Of a stretch of 46,348 nucleotides of DNA, positions 30,646 through 38,871 are shown in pieces (the stretch's first letter is position 1; every line of letters begins with the position of its first letter). This DNA comes from a virus. The stretch spans positions 1 through 46,348 of IMG/VR virus record IMGVR_UViG_3300029989_001049, one strand, 5' to 3'. The position numbers and the translations under genes were made by a program. Below the pieces are notes generated by a model. That model did not search any database. It saw nothing but the letters and a program-made list of their open reading frames with translations, and was not told the origin of the DNA.

Positions 30646-30855
30646 ATGAGCAAGCCGCCCACCCTGAAGACCCCCGCCCAGGCACGCGCTGAGTTCGATC
30701 GGCGTGGCCAGTCGATCTCGGCCTGGGCGCGCCAGCACAAGGTCGGCCGCTCTTTGGTCTACGAGATCCTCGCCGGCCGCAAGAAGTGCAAGCGCGGCGC
30801 CAGCCACAAGGTAGCCGTGCTGCTGGGCTTGAAGCTCGGCGAGATCGTCGAGTGA
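30646..30855 (+). CDS. BcepMu gp16-family DNA-binding protein
   Basis: The 69-residue protein reads MSKPPTLKTPAQARAEFDRR then GQSISAWARQHKVGRSLVYE and ILAGRKKCKRGASHKVAVLL. This is the BcepMu gp16 pattern: xTPxxARxEFxRxGxSIxxWA, HTH, LAGR, RGxSHKIAVLLGLKxGxI. It is a short helix-turn-helix regulator found near the centre of Burkholderia transposable phages. The ATG at 30646-30648 gives the conserved start. Confidence 0.9.
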   Translation: MSKPPTLKTPAQARAEFDRRGQSISAWARQHKVGRSLVYEILAGRKKCKRGASHKVAVLLGLKLGEIVE

Positions 30856-30889
30856 GCCCGTTTCCAACCACCAACCGAAGGAGCACCCA

Positions 30890-31099
30890 GTGATCAGAAA
30901 CCAGACCTACATGCGCCGCCGCACTGACCGCCTGCGCCGCGAAGAAGCCCAGCGCGCCCACGCCGCAGCCCACGCCGCCTTCATGGACCAGGTGCGCCGC
31001 GCGCAGATGGAGGGCGTGGCCCAGGCCATTGCCAACGCCGTTGTTCACACGCCCGCGATGCCGTCCGATGCGGCGGCATCAGGCTCCATTACGCACTGA
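30890..31099 (+). CDS. Unknown small basic protein (69 residues)
   Basis: GTG at 30890-30892 follows AAGGAG by 6 nt. The product begins IRNQTYMRRRTDRLRREEAQ and is Arg/Ala rich and helical, then Ala/Pro rich. It could bind DNA or RNA through its basic helix. No family recognised. Confidence 0.6.
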   Translation: MIRNQTYMRRRTDRLRREEAQRAHAAAHAAFMDQVRRAQMEGVAQAIANAVVHTPAMPSDAAASGSITH

Positions 31100-31112
31100 C
31101 GGAGCCGGCAGC

Positions 31113-31511
31113 ATGGGACTCCTCAACTTTCGCCGAGGCCCGGCGGTGCTGTACCGGGCATGCGTCAGCTCTCGCTTGCACAACTGCGAGCTGATCGTGT
31201 TCTTTGAAGCTGCACGCGACGACCGCCGCAAGACGCTGGACCACTTGCTCCACACCGCCTGGGGCGTCGACGTCGAGGCCGACATCGAGGCCTACAACGT
31301 GATCAGCGAGCACGAGCTGCTCAACAGTTGGTGCGTGGGTCCCGTTGGCGATGCACGCTTGTTCGAAACCAGCGCCGGGCCCGATGGCATTGGCTACGTG
31401 CCGCCCTGGCGCGTGCAGTTCCTGGTGAGCCCGCCCACGCTGGGCCGGCTGCTGGTGGCGCAGGCGAACCTGCCCCTGCCGGCAGAACGCAGCGCGGAGG
31501 TGCCGGGATGA
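31113..31511 (+). CDS. Unknown early protein (132 residues)
   Basis: The ATG at 31113-31115 lies just after a GGAGC sequence. The product (MGLLNFRRGPAVLYRACVSS) contains RKTLDHLLHTAWGVDVEADI and GYVPPWRVQFLVSPPTLGRL. No domain is recognised. It overlaps the next gene by ATGA at 31508-31511. Confidence 0.65.
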   Translation: MGLLNFRRGPAVLYRACVSSRLHNCELIVFFEAARDDRRKTLDHLLHTAWGVDVEADIEAYNVISEHELLNSWCVGPVGDARLFETSAGPDGIGYVPPWRVQFLVSPPTLGRLLVAQANLPLPAERSAEVPG

Positions 31512-31828
31512 GCGCCACCGACCGCAACCTCGACCAGTACGCCCATGACGGCCAGCAGCGGCTGCTGAAGCTGATCACGCTGCTGGCTGGACACGAGATC
31601 ACTGGCATGGCGCCCAGCGACATTGCGCGCCAGCAGGGCTGCTCTGCCAGCGTGGTGACTCGCGACCTAGCCAACCTGCAGATTGCCGGCTTTGGTGAGC
31701 AGGTGCCCGAAACGGGCCGCTGGCGCCTGAGCCCGCAGATCGTGCAGATCGCGCTCAAGCACATGCAGGCGCTTGACCGCGCCGAGCAGCGCCTAGCCGA
31801 TGTCCGCAGCCGCTTCAGCCGCACCTAG
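31508..31828 (+). CDS. Winged-helix (IclR-type HTH) early protein
   Basis: The 106-residue protein contains a winged helix: LLKLITLLAGHEITGMAPSD, IARQQGCSASVVTRDLANLQ and FGEQVPETGRWRLSPQIVQI. The fold resembles the amino-terminal DNA-binding half of IclR-type regulators, common in early regions of Mu-like phages. It is coupled to the preceding gene by an ATGA overlap. Confidence 0.75.
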   Translation: MSATDRNLDQYAHDGQQRLLKLITLLAGHEITGMAPSDIARQQGCSASVVTRDLANLQIAGFGEQVPETGRWRLSPQIVQIALKHMQALDRAEQRLADVRSRFSRT

Positions 31829-31837
31829 GAGCCCGAC

Positions 31838-32080
31838 ATGGATGCACACATCGATGCCGAGATGAACCCGAGGTTCCTGGCCGTGGAGCTGCTGGTCTGC
31901 TGCGAGCCGACCTGCGGCCTGGTCAAGCGGTTGATTGCCCGCCACGGCGACCGCGACCTGGCGCTGCAGGCGCTGAACGAGGCGCACGACGCCGTCGACC
32001 AACTGCTGGCCGGCGTGGCCCTGGCGCTGCGCACCGACTCCCATTCCATCACCACCAAGGCCTATCCACCATGCCAATGA
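31838..32080 (+). CDS. Unknown early protein (80 residues)
   Basis: The helical product (FLAVELLVCCEPTCGLVKRL, IARHGDRDLALQALNEAHDA) starts 9 bp after the HTH gene and overlaps the next ORF by 10 bp. Three cysteines in CCEPTC might bind metal. Function unknown. Confidence 0.6.
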   Translation: MDAHIDAEMNPRFLAVELLVCCEPTCGLVKRLIARHGDRDLALQALNEAHDAVDQLLAGVALALRTDSHSITTKAYPPCQ

Positions 32081-32343
32081 AGGGATCTGACTTCCTGGAT
32101 CAGCTGCGCGCTGAGCCAGACAGCCACAAGAACACCGCCGTCGTGCTGGGCCTGCTGGCACAGCTGGCCGACGGCAAGACCGACGCCGAAATTGCGCAGG
32201 TGTTGGCCGATCTGTTCGAGACGCCACAACAAGCGGTCGAGAGCGTCCGCGCCTGGATGGACGCCATCAATTGGCTGCTGCGCTCATGGGTTGTGCTCGC
32301 AGCGCTTGAACTCAAAGAACGAAATCTCAGCAAGGAAGACTGA
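32071..32343 (+). CDS. Unknown early protein (90 residues)
   Basis: The start is within the preceding gene. The protein is helical, with DSHKNTAVVLGLLAQLADGK and TDAEIAQVLADLFETPQQAV followed by WMDAINWLLRSWVVLAALEL. The middle might form an HTH-like fold. It ends 1 bp before the next ATG. Confidence 0.6.
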   Translation: MPMKGSDFLDQLRAEPDSHKNTAVVLGLLAQLADGKTDAEIAQVLADLFETPQQAVESVRAWMDAINWLLRSWVVLAALELKERNLSKED

Positions 32344-32344
32344 C

Positions 32345-33307
32345 ATGCCCCGCAAACCCACTCCCTCGGCAGAACCCATGCACGCCGAACTCGATCACGC
32401 CGCGCTGGCATCTTCGGCCCAATCGGGCGATACGTTGACCCAGCTGGCTGAAGGCTACGGCGCTGAGCGCGACCTGCTGAACCAACTACTCGGGCAGGCA
32501 CAGATGGCTGAGGCCTTCGGTAAATTTTCCCAAACGGTTTGGAGTTCAAAGCTCGCCTTCGTCAAGGAAAACAAGCTGTATCAACAACTTTCCGGGCGCC
32601 GTATGCCAAACGGTTTGGAGTTGCGCGGCACCTGGGAGGAATTCTGCAGGCTGCTGGGCGTGTCGGACGAAAAGGCCAATCAGGACATTGCCAACCTGCG
32701 CACGTTCGGCGAAGAGGCCCTCGAATCCATGTCCCAAATGGGCATCGGCTACCGCGAACTACGCCAGTTCCGACGCCTGCCTGACGATCATAAGCAAGCC
32801 TTGATCGAAGTCTCGAAGACCGGCGACAAGGAAGCCGTCCTCGAACTGGCCGAAACGCTGATCGAACGGGCCCACAAAGAGAAGCAAGAGCTGGCGGCCA
32901 AGCTGCAGGATGCAGAAGAGGCCAAGGCCGCCAAGGATGCGGTCATCGCCAAAGACAGCGCCACGATCACCGAGCTTCGCGAGAAGCTCGCGCGCCCCTT
33001 CAAGCCCAAGAAGACCGACCCGGCCAAGACGGCTGAAGACGCCGCTGCCCTTGAAGAGCTCTTTCAGCGCGTGTTGGCGACGAATCTGGAAGTGAGCCGC
33101 CTGGCTGTGGTGGTGCGCGACCTGCAGGGCCACGAACGCGAGCCGATGCGCGAGCGAGCGCTGGAGGCGATGCGCCACATTGTGATGAGCCTGCGCGAGA
33201 TTGTGGACGAGCACGGCCTCGACGTGGACACCAGCGCTGATTCCGTAGGCGGCCGGCCGAGCTGGCTGGACATGAATGCGATTGCCGCCGCCGGCAAGAA
33301 GGCCTGA
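32345..33307 (+). CDS. Coiled-coil, possibly DNA-binding early protein upstream of transposase
   Basis: The 320-residue protein is soluble. The amino half has NGLELRGTWEEFCRLLGVSD then EKANQDIANLRTFGEEALES, a possible helix-turn-helix-like region. The middle (about 165-225) is a charged coiled coil (ERAHKEKQELAAKLQDAEEA, KDSATITELREKLARPFKPK). A conserved carboxy part follows (SRLAVVVRDLQGHEREPMRE, GGRPSWLDMNAIAAA). The build recalls phage proteins that organise DNA, but no family name is certain. The gene holds two copies of a 17-bp dyad sequence in different frames (see repeats). Confidence 0.75.
   Translation: MPRKPTPSAEPMHAELDHAALASSAQSGDTLTQLAEGYGAERDLLNQLLGQAQMAEAFGKFSQTVWSSKLAFVKENKLYQQLSGRRMPNGLELRGTWEEFCRLLGVSDEKANQDIANLRTFGEEALESMSQMGIGYRELRQFRRLPDDHKQALIEVSKTGDKEAVLELAETLIERAHKEKQELAAKLQDAEEAKAAKDAVIAKDSATITELREKLARPFKPKKTDPAKTAEDAAALEELFQRVLATNLEVSRLAVVVRDLQGHEREPMRERALEAMRHIVMSLREIVDEHGLDVDTSADSVGGRPSWLDMNAIAAAGKKA
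32530..32546 (+). repeat. 17-bp repeat with dyad, copy 1
   Basis: CCAAACGGTTTGGAGTT. Its first 13 bases form the dyad CCAAAC-G-GTTTGG. Here it encodes Gln-Thr-Val-Trp-Ser. The identical 17 bp recur 76 bp downstream in another reading frame. Confidence 0.8.
32606..32622 (+). repeat. 17-bp repeat with dyad, copy 2
   Basis: Identical to 32530-32546 but read as Pro-Asn-Gly-Leu-Glu, one base out of phase, so the DNA and not the protein sequence is what is repeated. Confidence 0.8.
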
Positions 33308-33334
33308 CCGCAACCGCACGCACAGCACGCCACC

Positions 33335-35155
33335 ATGAATCACCTCAAGAGCGAAGTGCTACGGCAGGCCGCACGCGAGCTGGCCGATGCGCCACACGGC
33401 GATAAGACCGCCATCGTGGACAAGGCTGCCGCCCTGCTGGGCCTGAGCCGGCAGCGCACCTATAGCCTGATCAAGGCTGCGGCGGCCGGCATAGAGACGG
33501 CAGAGCGCAAGCGCCGCGCCGATGCCAACACCACAGCCATCACCGATGCCGAACTGCTGCAGGTGGCGGGCGTGCTGGCCGAGGGCCGGCGCGCCAACGG
33601 CAAGGCCATGTGGTCGATTGAACGCGCCATCGATGTGCTCTACGCCGATGGCAAGCTCGCGGTGAAGCTGAGCGCCAGCCGGGTGAGCGCGCTGATGCGT
33701 GAGCGGGGCATGCATCCCGACCAGGTCAACGCACCCAGCCCGGCAAGCCGCATGCGCTCTGAGCACCCCAACGCGGCTTGGCAGGCCGATGCCTCGGTGT
33801 GCGTGCTGTACCGCACGCCCAAGGGCGAAGTCGCGCTCATGGAGCGCGAGGCGTTCTACAAGAACAAGCTGCACAACGTCGCCAAGGTGATGAACGACCT
33901 GGTCGTGCGCTATGTCGGCACCGACCACTGCTCTGGCGCCATTGCCGTGCGCTTCTATACGGGCGGCGAGACGACTGAGAACGCGCTGGAACACCTGATC
34001 TGGCTGATGCAGCAGCGCATGGGCCCGGACGGCCATGCCGCACCCTTCTACGGCGTGCCGCACATGCTCTACACCGACCAGGGCTCGCCCTTCAAATCAG
34101 GCGCCTTCGTCAACTTCTGCGACCAGCTCGACATCAAGCTGCAGCATCACAAGCCACGCAACTCGCGCGCCACTGGCCAGGTTGAGAACAGCCAGAACAT
34201 TGTGGAGCGCGGCCTGGAAGGAACGCTGCGCTTTCTGGATCCAGAAACCATCACGATGGCATCGCTGAATGCGCTGGCCGACGTATGGATGCACTGGTTC
34301 AACGGCACGCGCAAGCACGGCCGCCACGGCATGACGAGGTACAGCGCCTGGTCGATGATCACGGCCGAGCAGCTGCGCATGCCGCCCAATGAAGAGCTGT
34401 TGCGTGCGCTGCCGTCCAGCGCGCCCGAGCGGCGCCGCGTCAGCAACGACATGCTGGTGAGCTTTGCCGTCAAGGGCTACGGATCGCACGACTATGACGT
34501 GCGCTATGTGCGTGGCGCGGCTCCTAGTGAAAAGCTTCTTGTCGCGGTCAACCCGTTTGAGGCCCCGGCCGTCAAGGTGGCCTCGGTCGATCAAGACACG
34601 GGCGAGCTGGTGTGGCAGACCGTGCAGCCGCTGGTGCGTGATCAGTTCGGCTTTGATGCCGGCGCGCCCATCCTCGGCCAGAGCTATCGGGCCATGCCGC
34701 TGACGGTCATTGATGAAAACCGCAACGCAATCTCGCGCCAGGCCTTTGCCACGGAAGCCGGGCCCGCCACGCTTGAAGAGGCCGACAAGGCCCGCAGGAA
34801 CAAGGCTGCACCGTACCTCGGTCAGTTTGACCCAACGGCAGATCTGAAGGCCGCGCAGGTGCCGGTCTATATGCCCCGCCGTGGCACTGAGCATCCGGTC
34901 CAGGCACGCCAGGCAGAAGTGCCGCGCCTGAATCCGGTCGAAGCCTGCAAGCGCCTCAAAGCCCTGCTGGGCGAGGCCTACAGCCCGAAGGTCTATGCCT
35001 GGGTCAACCAGCGCTTTGGCGCCGAAGGCGTGCCCGAAGACCAGCTCGATGCGCTGGCCGCTCAGTTCGGCCTGGTGGTCAAGGCGCCCGACGCTGACCA
35101 GGCTGCAGGCCTGCAGCTCGTGCAACCGCTGCGCGCAGCAGGAGGAGACGCATGA
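33335..35155 (+). CDS. A: Transposase A (MuA-type DDE recombinase)
   Basis: The 606-residue protein is a MuA-type retroviral-integrase-fold transposase that joins phage ends to target DNA for integration and replicative transposition. The DDE triad is Asp152 (AWQADASVCVL), Asp248 (MLYTDQGSPF) and Glu284 (RATGQVENSQNIVE), with the second Asp and Glu 35 residues apart as in the DDE core. The amino part (1-130) is helical with likely end-binding helix-turn-helix domains (KAAALLGLSRQRTYSLIKAA). The domain after 380 is beta-barrel-like and the carboxy end has conserved helical NPVEACKRLKALLGEAYSPK, probably the region contacting B. It overlaps gene B by ATGA (35152-35155). Confidence 0.97.
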   Translation: MNHLKSEVLRQAARELADAPHGDKTAIVDKAAALLGLSRQRTYSLIKAAAAGIETAERKRRADANTTAITDAELLQVAGVLAEGRRANGKAMWSIERAIDVLYADGKLAVKLSASRVSALMRERGMHPDQVNAPSPASRMRSEHPNAAWQADASVCVLYRTPKGEVALMEREAFYKNKLHNVAKVMNDLVVRYVGTDHCSGAIAVRFYTGGETTENALEHLIWLMQQRMGPDGHAAPFYGVPHMLYTDQGSPFKSGAFVNFCDQLDIKLQHHKPRNSRATGQVENSQNIVERGLEGTLRFLDPETITMASLNALADVWMHWFNGTRKHGRHGMTRYSAWSMITAEQLRMPPNEELLRALPSSAPERRRVSNDMLVSFAVKGYGSHDYDVRYVRGAAPSEKLLVAVNPFEAPAVKVASVDQDTGELVWQTVQPLVRDQFGFDAGAPILGQSYRAMPLTVIDENRNAISRQAFATEAGPATLEEADKARRNKAAPYLGQFDPTADLKAAQVPVYMPRRGTEHPVQARQAEVPRLNPVEACKRLKALLGEAYSPKVYAWVNQRFGAEGVPEDQLDALAAQFGLVVKAPDADQAAGLQLVQPLRAAGGDA

Positions 35156-36414
35156 CAGTCCAGGTCGCTCGCAACATCGGCCCCATTGCCAAACCAGGCA
35201 AGGCACTGGAGCTTGGCCGCACAGCATTGCGTTACGGCCTCTCGCTGAATGACATGGGCGATGCAGCCGGCATCAGCAAGACGGCGATGTGGCAGATCAC
35301 CGGCAGCAACGTCTGGCCGAAGACGACGCCCGAGCACGAGATCCGCATGGCGATCGAAGCACTGTTCGTCGCTCGCGGCGCAACTGCCGACGAGTTAGCG
35401 GGGTTGTGGTGGTCAGCCGGTGCACGCCGGCAAGGCACGCAGCCGGTCGACGCATATGGCCGCGATCGCAATCGCAGCCCCATCCCATCAAAACCTGAAG
35501 AAAGGGCCACCGATATGTTGCTTGCAAAACAGAGCCTCACATACGAGGCAAGCAAGGCGTTTGCGCTGTTCACCAATCCGTACGACGGTGAGGTGACATC
35601 AGCAGCGGAGCTGTTCCAGAACGGCGAGCTGCGCTTCGTCCGCGAGGCCATGTGGCAAGCGGGCAAGAACGGCCGCTTCGTGGCGATCGTCGGCGAGAGT
35701 GGATCCGGCAAGACGACGCTGCTGGGCGATCTGGAAGACCGCATCCAGCACGACCGGGCACCGGTCGTGATCGTGCGGCCGAGCGTGCTCAGCATGACCG
35801 AGACGATCAGCGCTGGCCGGCTGCTGAAAGCCGGCGACATCATCGCCGCGATCATCCTGACCATTGACCCGCAGACGACGCTGCCCGCTTCGCATGAGGC
35901 CCGCACCCGAAAGATGCTGCGCATGGTGGAAGAGAGCGCCAAGGTTGGCAACAGCCACCTGCTGGTCATCGAGGAGGCGCATGCGCTGCCGGTGGCCACG
36001 GCCAAGGCGCTGAAGCGGCTGCATGAGGTGTGCCGCATCGGGCGCAAGCCGGCGCTGGGCATCCTGCTGCTGGGCCAACCCGAGCTGCGCAGCAAGCTCA
36101 GCGAACGCAGGGCGGATATGCGCGAAGTGGTCCAGCGCTGCGAGGTCGTTGAGCTGCCGCCGCTGGATGGCGACCTGCGCAGCTACCTGGCGCACCGCGC
36201 CAAGGCTGTTGGCCGCGACCTGGCCGAGCTCATCAATGAGCAGGGTGTCGAAGAGATCCGCGCGCGCCTGACGATCAGCAGCCACGACAAGCATGCCGCG
36301 CCGATCTCGCTGCTGTACCCGCTGGCGATCAACAACCTGATGACCGCTGCGCTGAATGCTGCAGCGGCGATTGGTGTGCCCGTTGTCGATCGCGACGTTG
36401 TTCGCGCTGTCTGA
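35152..36414 (+). CDS. B: Transposition ATPase B (MuB-type AAA+)
   Basis: The 420-residue protein has an amino-terminal helix-turn-helix (LSLNDMGDAAGISKTAMWQI) and an AAA+ domain with Walker A GESGSGKTT (181-189) and Walker B LLVIEEAH (Glu274, Glu275). Sensor-1-like LGILLLGQPELRSKLS follows. Like MuB, it would polymerise on target DNA, activate A, and enforce target immunity. It is longer than MuB (312), with a longer amino part and a linker before Walker A (about 95-130, YGRDRNRSPIPSKPEE). Confidence 0.95.
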   Translation: MTVQVARNIGPIAKPGKALELGRTALRYGLSLNDMGDAAGISKTAMWQITGSNVWPKTTPEHEIRMAIEALFVARGATADELAGLWWSAGARRQGTQPVDAYGRDRNRSPIPSKPEERATDMLLAKQSLTYEASKAFALFTNPYDGEVTSAAELFQNGELRFVREAMWQAGKNGRFVAIVGESGSGKTTLLGDLEDRIQHDRAPVVIVRPSVLSMTETISAGRLLKAGDIIAAIILTIDPQTTLPASHEARTRKMLRMVEESAKVGNSHLLVIEEAHALPVATAKALKRLHEVCRIGRKPALGILLLGQPELRSKLSERRADMREVVQRCEVVELPPLDGDLRSYLAHRAKAVGRDLAELINEQGVEEIRARLTISSHDKHAAPISLLYPLAINNLMTAALNAAAAIGVPVVDRDVVRAV

Positions 36415-36435
36415 ACCACCCTGGAGGCCCATCAC

Positions 36436-36732
36436 ATGAATGCTCGACAAATTGCGCGCGCTACGGTGCCGCAGGTGATCCCCACAGCGCGGCCCCGCCG
36501 CCGCTATCTGGTGCTGGCCGCCGTGCTGCTGCTGAGCCTGGCCAGCGCCGCCATGCTGATGAGCGCGCTCAGCACCAAGGCACTGGCCGACACGGCGCTG
36601 ACTGAAGCCGAGCAGCTCGCGTTCGATGCCGGCCTACAGGTGGGCCGCGAAGAGATGGCCCAGCTGGCCGCTGCAGCCTATGAGCGTGGTCGCTCGGATG
36701 CGCTGGCACAACTGGCACGGGTGCAACCATGA
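36436..36732 (+). CDS. Small single-pass membrane protein
   Basis: The 98-residue protein has basic MNARQIARATVPQVIPTARP then RRRYLVLAAVLLLSLASAAM, a membrane helix at about 23-43, and a soluble tail (LAFDAGLQVGREEMAQLAAA). It overlaps the next gene by ATGA. Role unknown; possibly links replication to the membrane or excludes other phages. Confidence 0.7.
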   Translation: MNARQIARATVPQVIPTARPRRRYLVLAAVLLLSLASAAMLMSALSTKALADTALTEAEQLAFDAGLQVGREEMAQLAAAAYERGRSDALAQLARVQP

Positions 36733-37403
36733 GGGCCGCACCCGGGCAAGACCGCATCTGGCACTTCGTCCGCGATGCTGGCCCCGTCGGCCTGCACGCT
36801 TCCGCAATCGCCAAGCTGGCGCCGGACCTGACCGACAAGGCCATCGGCAATCGGCTCTTTTCACTCAAGCTGGCCGGCTTCATCAAACATGAGGGGCGTG
36901 GCAAGCCCTACATCGTCGATGCCGACTGCCAGGTGCCCAAGGGCGAGAGCCTCAAGCCTCAGGTGCAAGTCGACGTGGTTGCCGAAGAATCCAGATCGAC
37001 ACGCCAGCCACAGCAAGCCGCCGCCGCGCTGCCACGCGTTCCCAGCATCTTTGCGCTCGGCGCAGCGCTGCAGGGCGAGCTGCCGCCTGCCGCTGCCACG
37101 CCGCCGCGCCGCGATGATGCAGCGCCCCGGCCGGCGACGGCCCTCGTCGCATCGGCCTGGCCGTTCAGGGACTTCCCTGTGCCCGATGCGCCTGCCGCTG
37201 CGCCTGCTGCTGCACCTGCAGCCGATGCACCGGCGCCCAGTACTTTCCGTGCAGCGCTGTCGAGCGACGCGACGCTGAGCCTTGAGCTTCGGGGCGGTGT
37301 CCGCGTTGACCTCGACGCCGACGAAACGCGCGCCCTGTTCCAGTTCCTGGATCGGCTCGGCGGTGCGGCTGATCTGCCCTCGATGTTGGTAGCAACAGCA
37401 TGA
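36729..37403 (+). CDS. Winged-helix protein with low-complexity linker
   Basis: The 224-residue protein has an amino-terminal winged helix (WHFVRDAGPVGLHASAIAKL, DKAIGNRLFSLKLAGFIKHE), then an Ala/Pro-rich linker (about 85-165) and a small acidic domain (VRVDLDADETRALFQFLDRL). It is probably a DNA-binding early factor. Overlaps flank it on both sides (ATGA). Confidence 0.75.
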   Translation: MRAAPGQDRIWHFVRDAGPVGLHASAIAKLAPDLTDKAIGNRLFSLKLAGFIKHEGRGKPYIVDADCQVPKGESLKPQVQVDVVAEESRSTRQPQQAAAALPRVPSIFALGAALQGELPPAAATPPRRDDAAPRPATALVASAWPFRDFPVPDAPAAAPAAAPAADAPAPSTFRAALSSDATLSLELRGGVRVDLDADETRALFQFLDRLGGAADLPSMLVATA

Positions 37404-37729
37404 ACACCACCGCGCTGATCAGCGCGCTATCGCGCCATCAAGGCCAGGCCAACGGCATCAGCGCTGAAGCGCTGGCGCGCGAGATCGGCCTGGTCGACGG
37501 CAATGGCGCCAGGCGGCTGCGCAAGCTGATCAGCGCGCTGCGCGAGGAGGGCTATGCCATCTGCGCCAAGCCCACCACGGGCTATTTCGTCCCCGTGACG
37601 CCCGAAGAGCTCTCAGAGAGCTGCGCTTTCCTTGAGCACCGCGCCCTTCATTCCTTGCGCCTGCTGTCGCGCATGAAGAACGTCGCACTCCCTGAGCTGC
37701 TGGGCCAACTGAAGCTGAACCAAGCATGA
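37400..37729 (+). CDS. Winged-helix early regulatory protein
   Basis: The 109-residue protein has the pattern GISAEALAREIGLVDGNGAR, RLRKLISALREEGYAICAKP, TTGYFVPVTPEELSESCAFL, which is a typical phage winged-helix that helps set early or middle transcription. It overlaps its neighbours by ATGA. Confidence 0.8.
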   Translation: MNTTALISALSRHQGQANGISAEALAREIGLVDGNGARRLRKLISALREEGYAICAKPTTGYFVPVTPEELSESCAFLEHRALHSLRLLSRMKNVALPELLGQLKLNQA

Positions 37730-37986
37730 ACTCTGACACCCACATCTGCGCCGTCTGCAGCGTCCACATCAAGCCAGGCCTGCTCATGTGCGCCAAGCAT
37801 TGGCGCCTGGTGCCCAAGGGCCAACAGCGCGCGGTGCTGGTGACCTATGGCCACTGGCAGCGCCACAAGGGATCTGCAGCCGACGCACTGCTGCTGATCA
37901 AGACCTACCGAGAAGCTCGCGATGCTGCAGTGGCCAGCGCTCGCGAGGCCGTTGCTCAACAAGCCACTGCTGGAGATTTGCTATGA
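37726..37986 (+). CDS. Zinc-ribbon-like small protein
   Basis: The 86-residue protein has CAVCSVHIKPGLLMCAKHWR near the start, with cysteines and histidines spaced for one zinc. It continues VPKGQQRAVLVTYGHWQRHK and a helical tail. It is probably a small nucleic-acid-binding protein. Confidence 0.65.
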   Translation: MNSDTHICAVCSVHIKPGLLMCAKHWRLVPKGQQRAVLVTYGHWQRHKGSAADALLLIKTYREARDAAVASAREAVAQQATAGDLL

Positions 37987-38618
37987 ACCCGAGTCAGGCG
38001 CCACAAGCGCAACCGGCGCCCGAAGGCCACATGCGCGACGCGCAGGGCCGCCTGGTGCCCATTGAGATGGTCAAGCCGCTGGACTTGCTGCGCGACCAGC
38101 TCGTGCAAGACCTGGTGCTGCAGGCACGCGACGTGAATGCCGTCATCGGCCACTTCAAGAAGAACGCGTTTGCCGATATCGCAGCCTTCGTGCAGACCTC
38201 GGCCGAGACCTACGAGGTGAAGCTCGGCGGCGACAAGGGCAATGTGACGCTCTACTCGTTCGATGGCCGCTACAAGCTCATCCGCCAGGTGCAGGAAACG
38301 TTGCGCTTTGACGAGCGCCTGCAGGCGGCGAAGGCCCTGATCGATGCGTGCATCACCGATTGGTCAGCGGGCGCGCGGCCTGAGATTCAAGTGCTGGTCA
38401 ACGATGCGTTCCAGGTCAACAAAGAAGGCGCCGTCCAGACGGACCGCGTGCTGGGCCTGCGCCGCCTGAACATCACCGACGAAAAGTGGCTGCGTGCGAT
38501 GGACGCCATCAGCGAGAGCCTGCAGATCGTGGGCAGCCGCAGCTATATCCGCGTCTACGAGCGCATCGGGGACACGGATCAATACAAGGCGATCGCGCTG
38601 GACGTGGCCTCCGCTTGA
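37983..38618 (+). CDS. DUF3164 protein
   Basis: The 211-residue protein carries the DUF3164 signature: MRDAQGRLVPIEMVKPLDLL, RDQLVQDLVLQARDVNAVIG and GGDKGNVTLYSFDGRYKLIR. The family is conserved in the semi-essential early region of Mu-like phages near A and B; function is not settled (DNA or replication-related). It overlaps its neighbour by ATGA. Confidence 0.9.
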   Translation: MNPSQAPQAQPAPEGHMRDAQGRLVPIEMVKPLDLLRDQLVQDLVLQARDVNAVIGHFKKNAFADIAAFVQTSAETYEVKLGGDKGNVTLYSFDGRYKLIRQVQETLRFDERLQAAKALIDACITDWSAGARPEIQVLVNDAFQVNKEGAVQTDRVLGLRRLNITDEKWLRAMDAISESLQIVGSRSYIRVYERIGDTDQYKAIALDVASA

Positions 38619-38871
38619 TGTGAACCACGCGCAGCTGGCCGCCCTGGGGCGCGATAGGCCGGCGAGACGTTAGCAGTGTGTGGTCTCGGGAGAGCTGGAA
38701 CGCCAACAGCTCGCAGTTCCCAAATAACTACTGCAGGGCAGAGCACGGCGCTGGTGGGCTTGACGCACCAAACCAGCGGTTCCGTCTCCTTTCGCGGATC
38801 GCGCGTCTGCCCCGGTTTCCGGTGTCCGCAACACCGGCCCTTATCCCTCACCTACATGGAGCACTTGAAGC
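38619..38871 (+). other. Gap with formylglycine-enzyme-like remnant and hairpin
   Basis: No gene with a clear start is seen. One plus frame (38624-38875) is open and encodes ESWNANSSQFPNNYCRAEHG then GLDAPNQRFRLL, a motif like the end of formylglycine-type (C-type lectin fold) domains, sometimes diversified by retroelements. A GAGCTG/CAGCTC stem is nearby. A perfect 7-bp hairpin CCGGTGT-CCGCA-ACACCGG (38819-38837) lies downstream. No reverse transcriptase is in the window. Confidence 0.35.
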
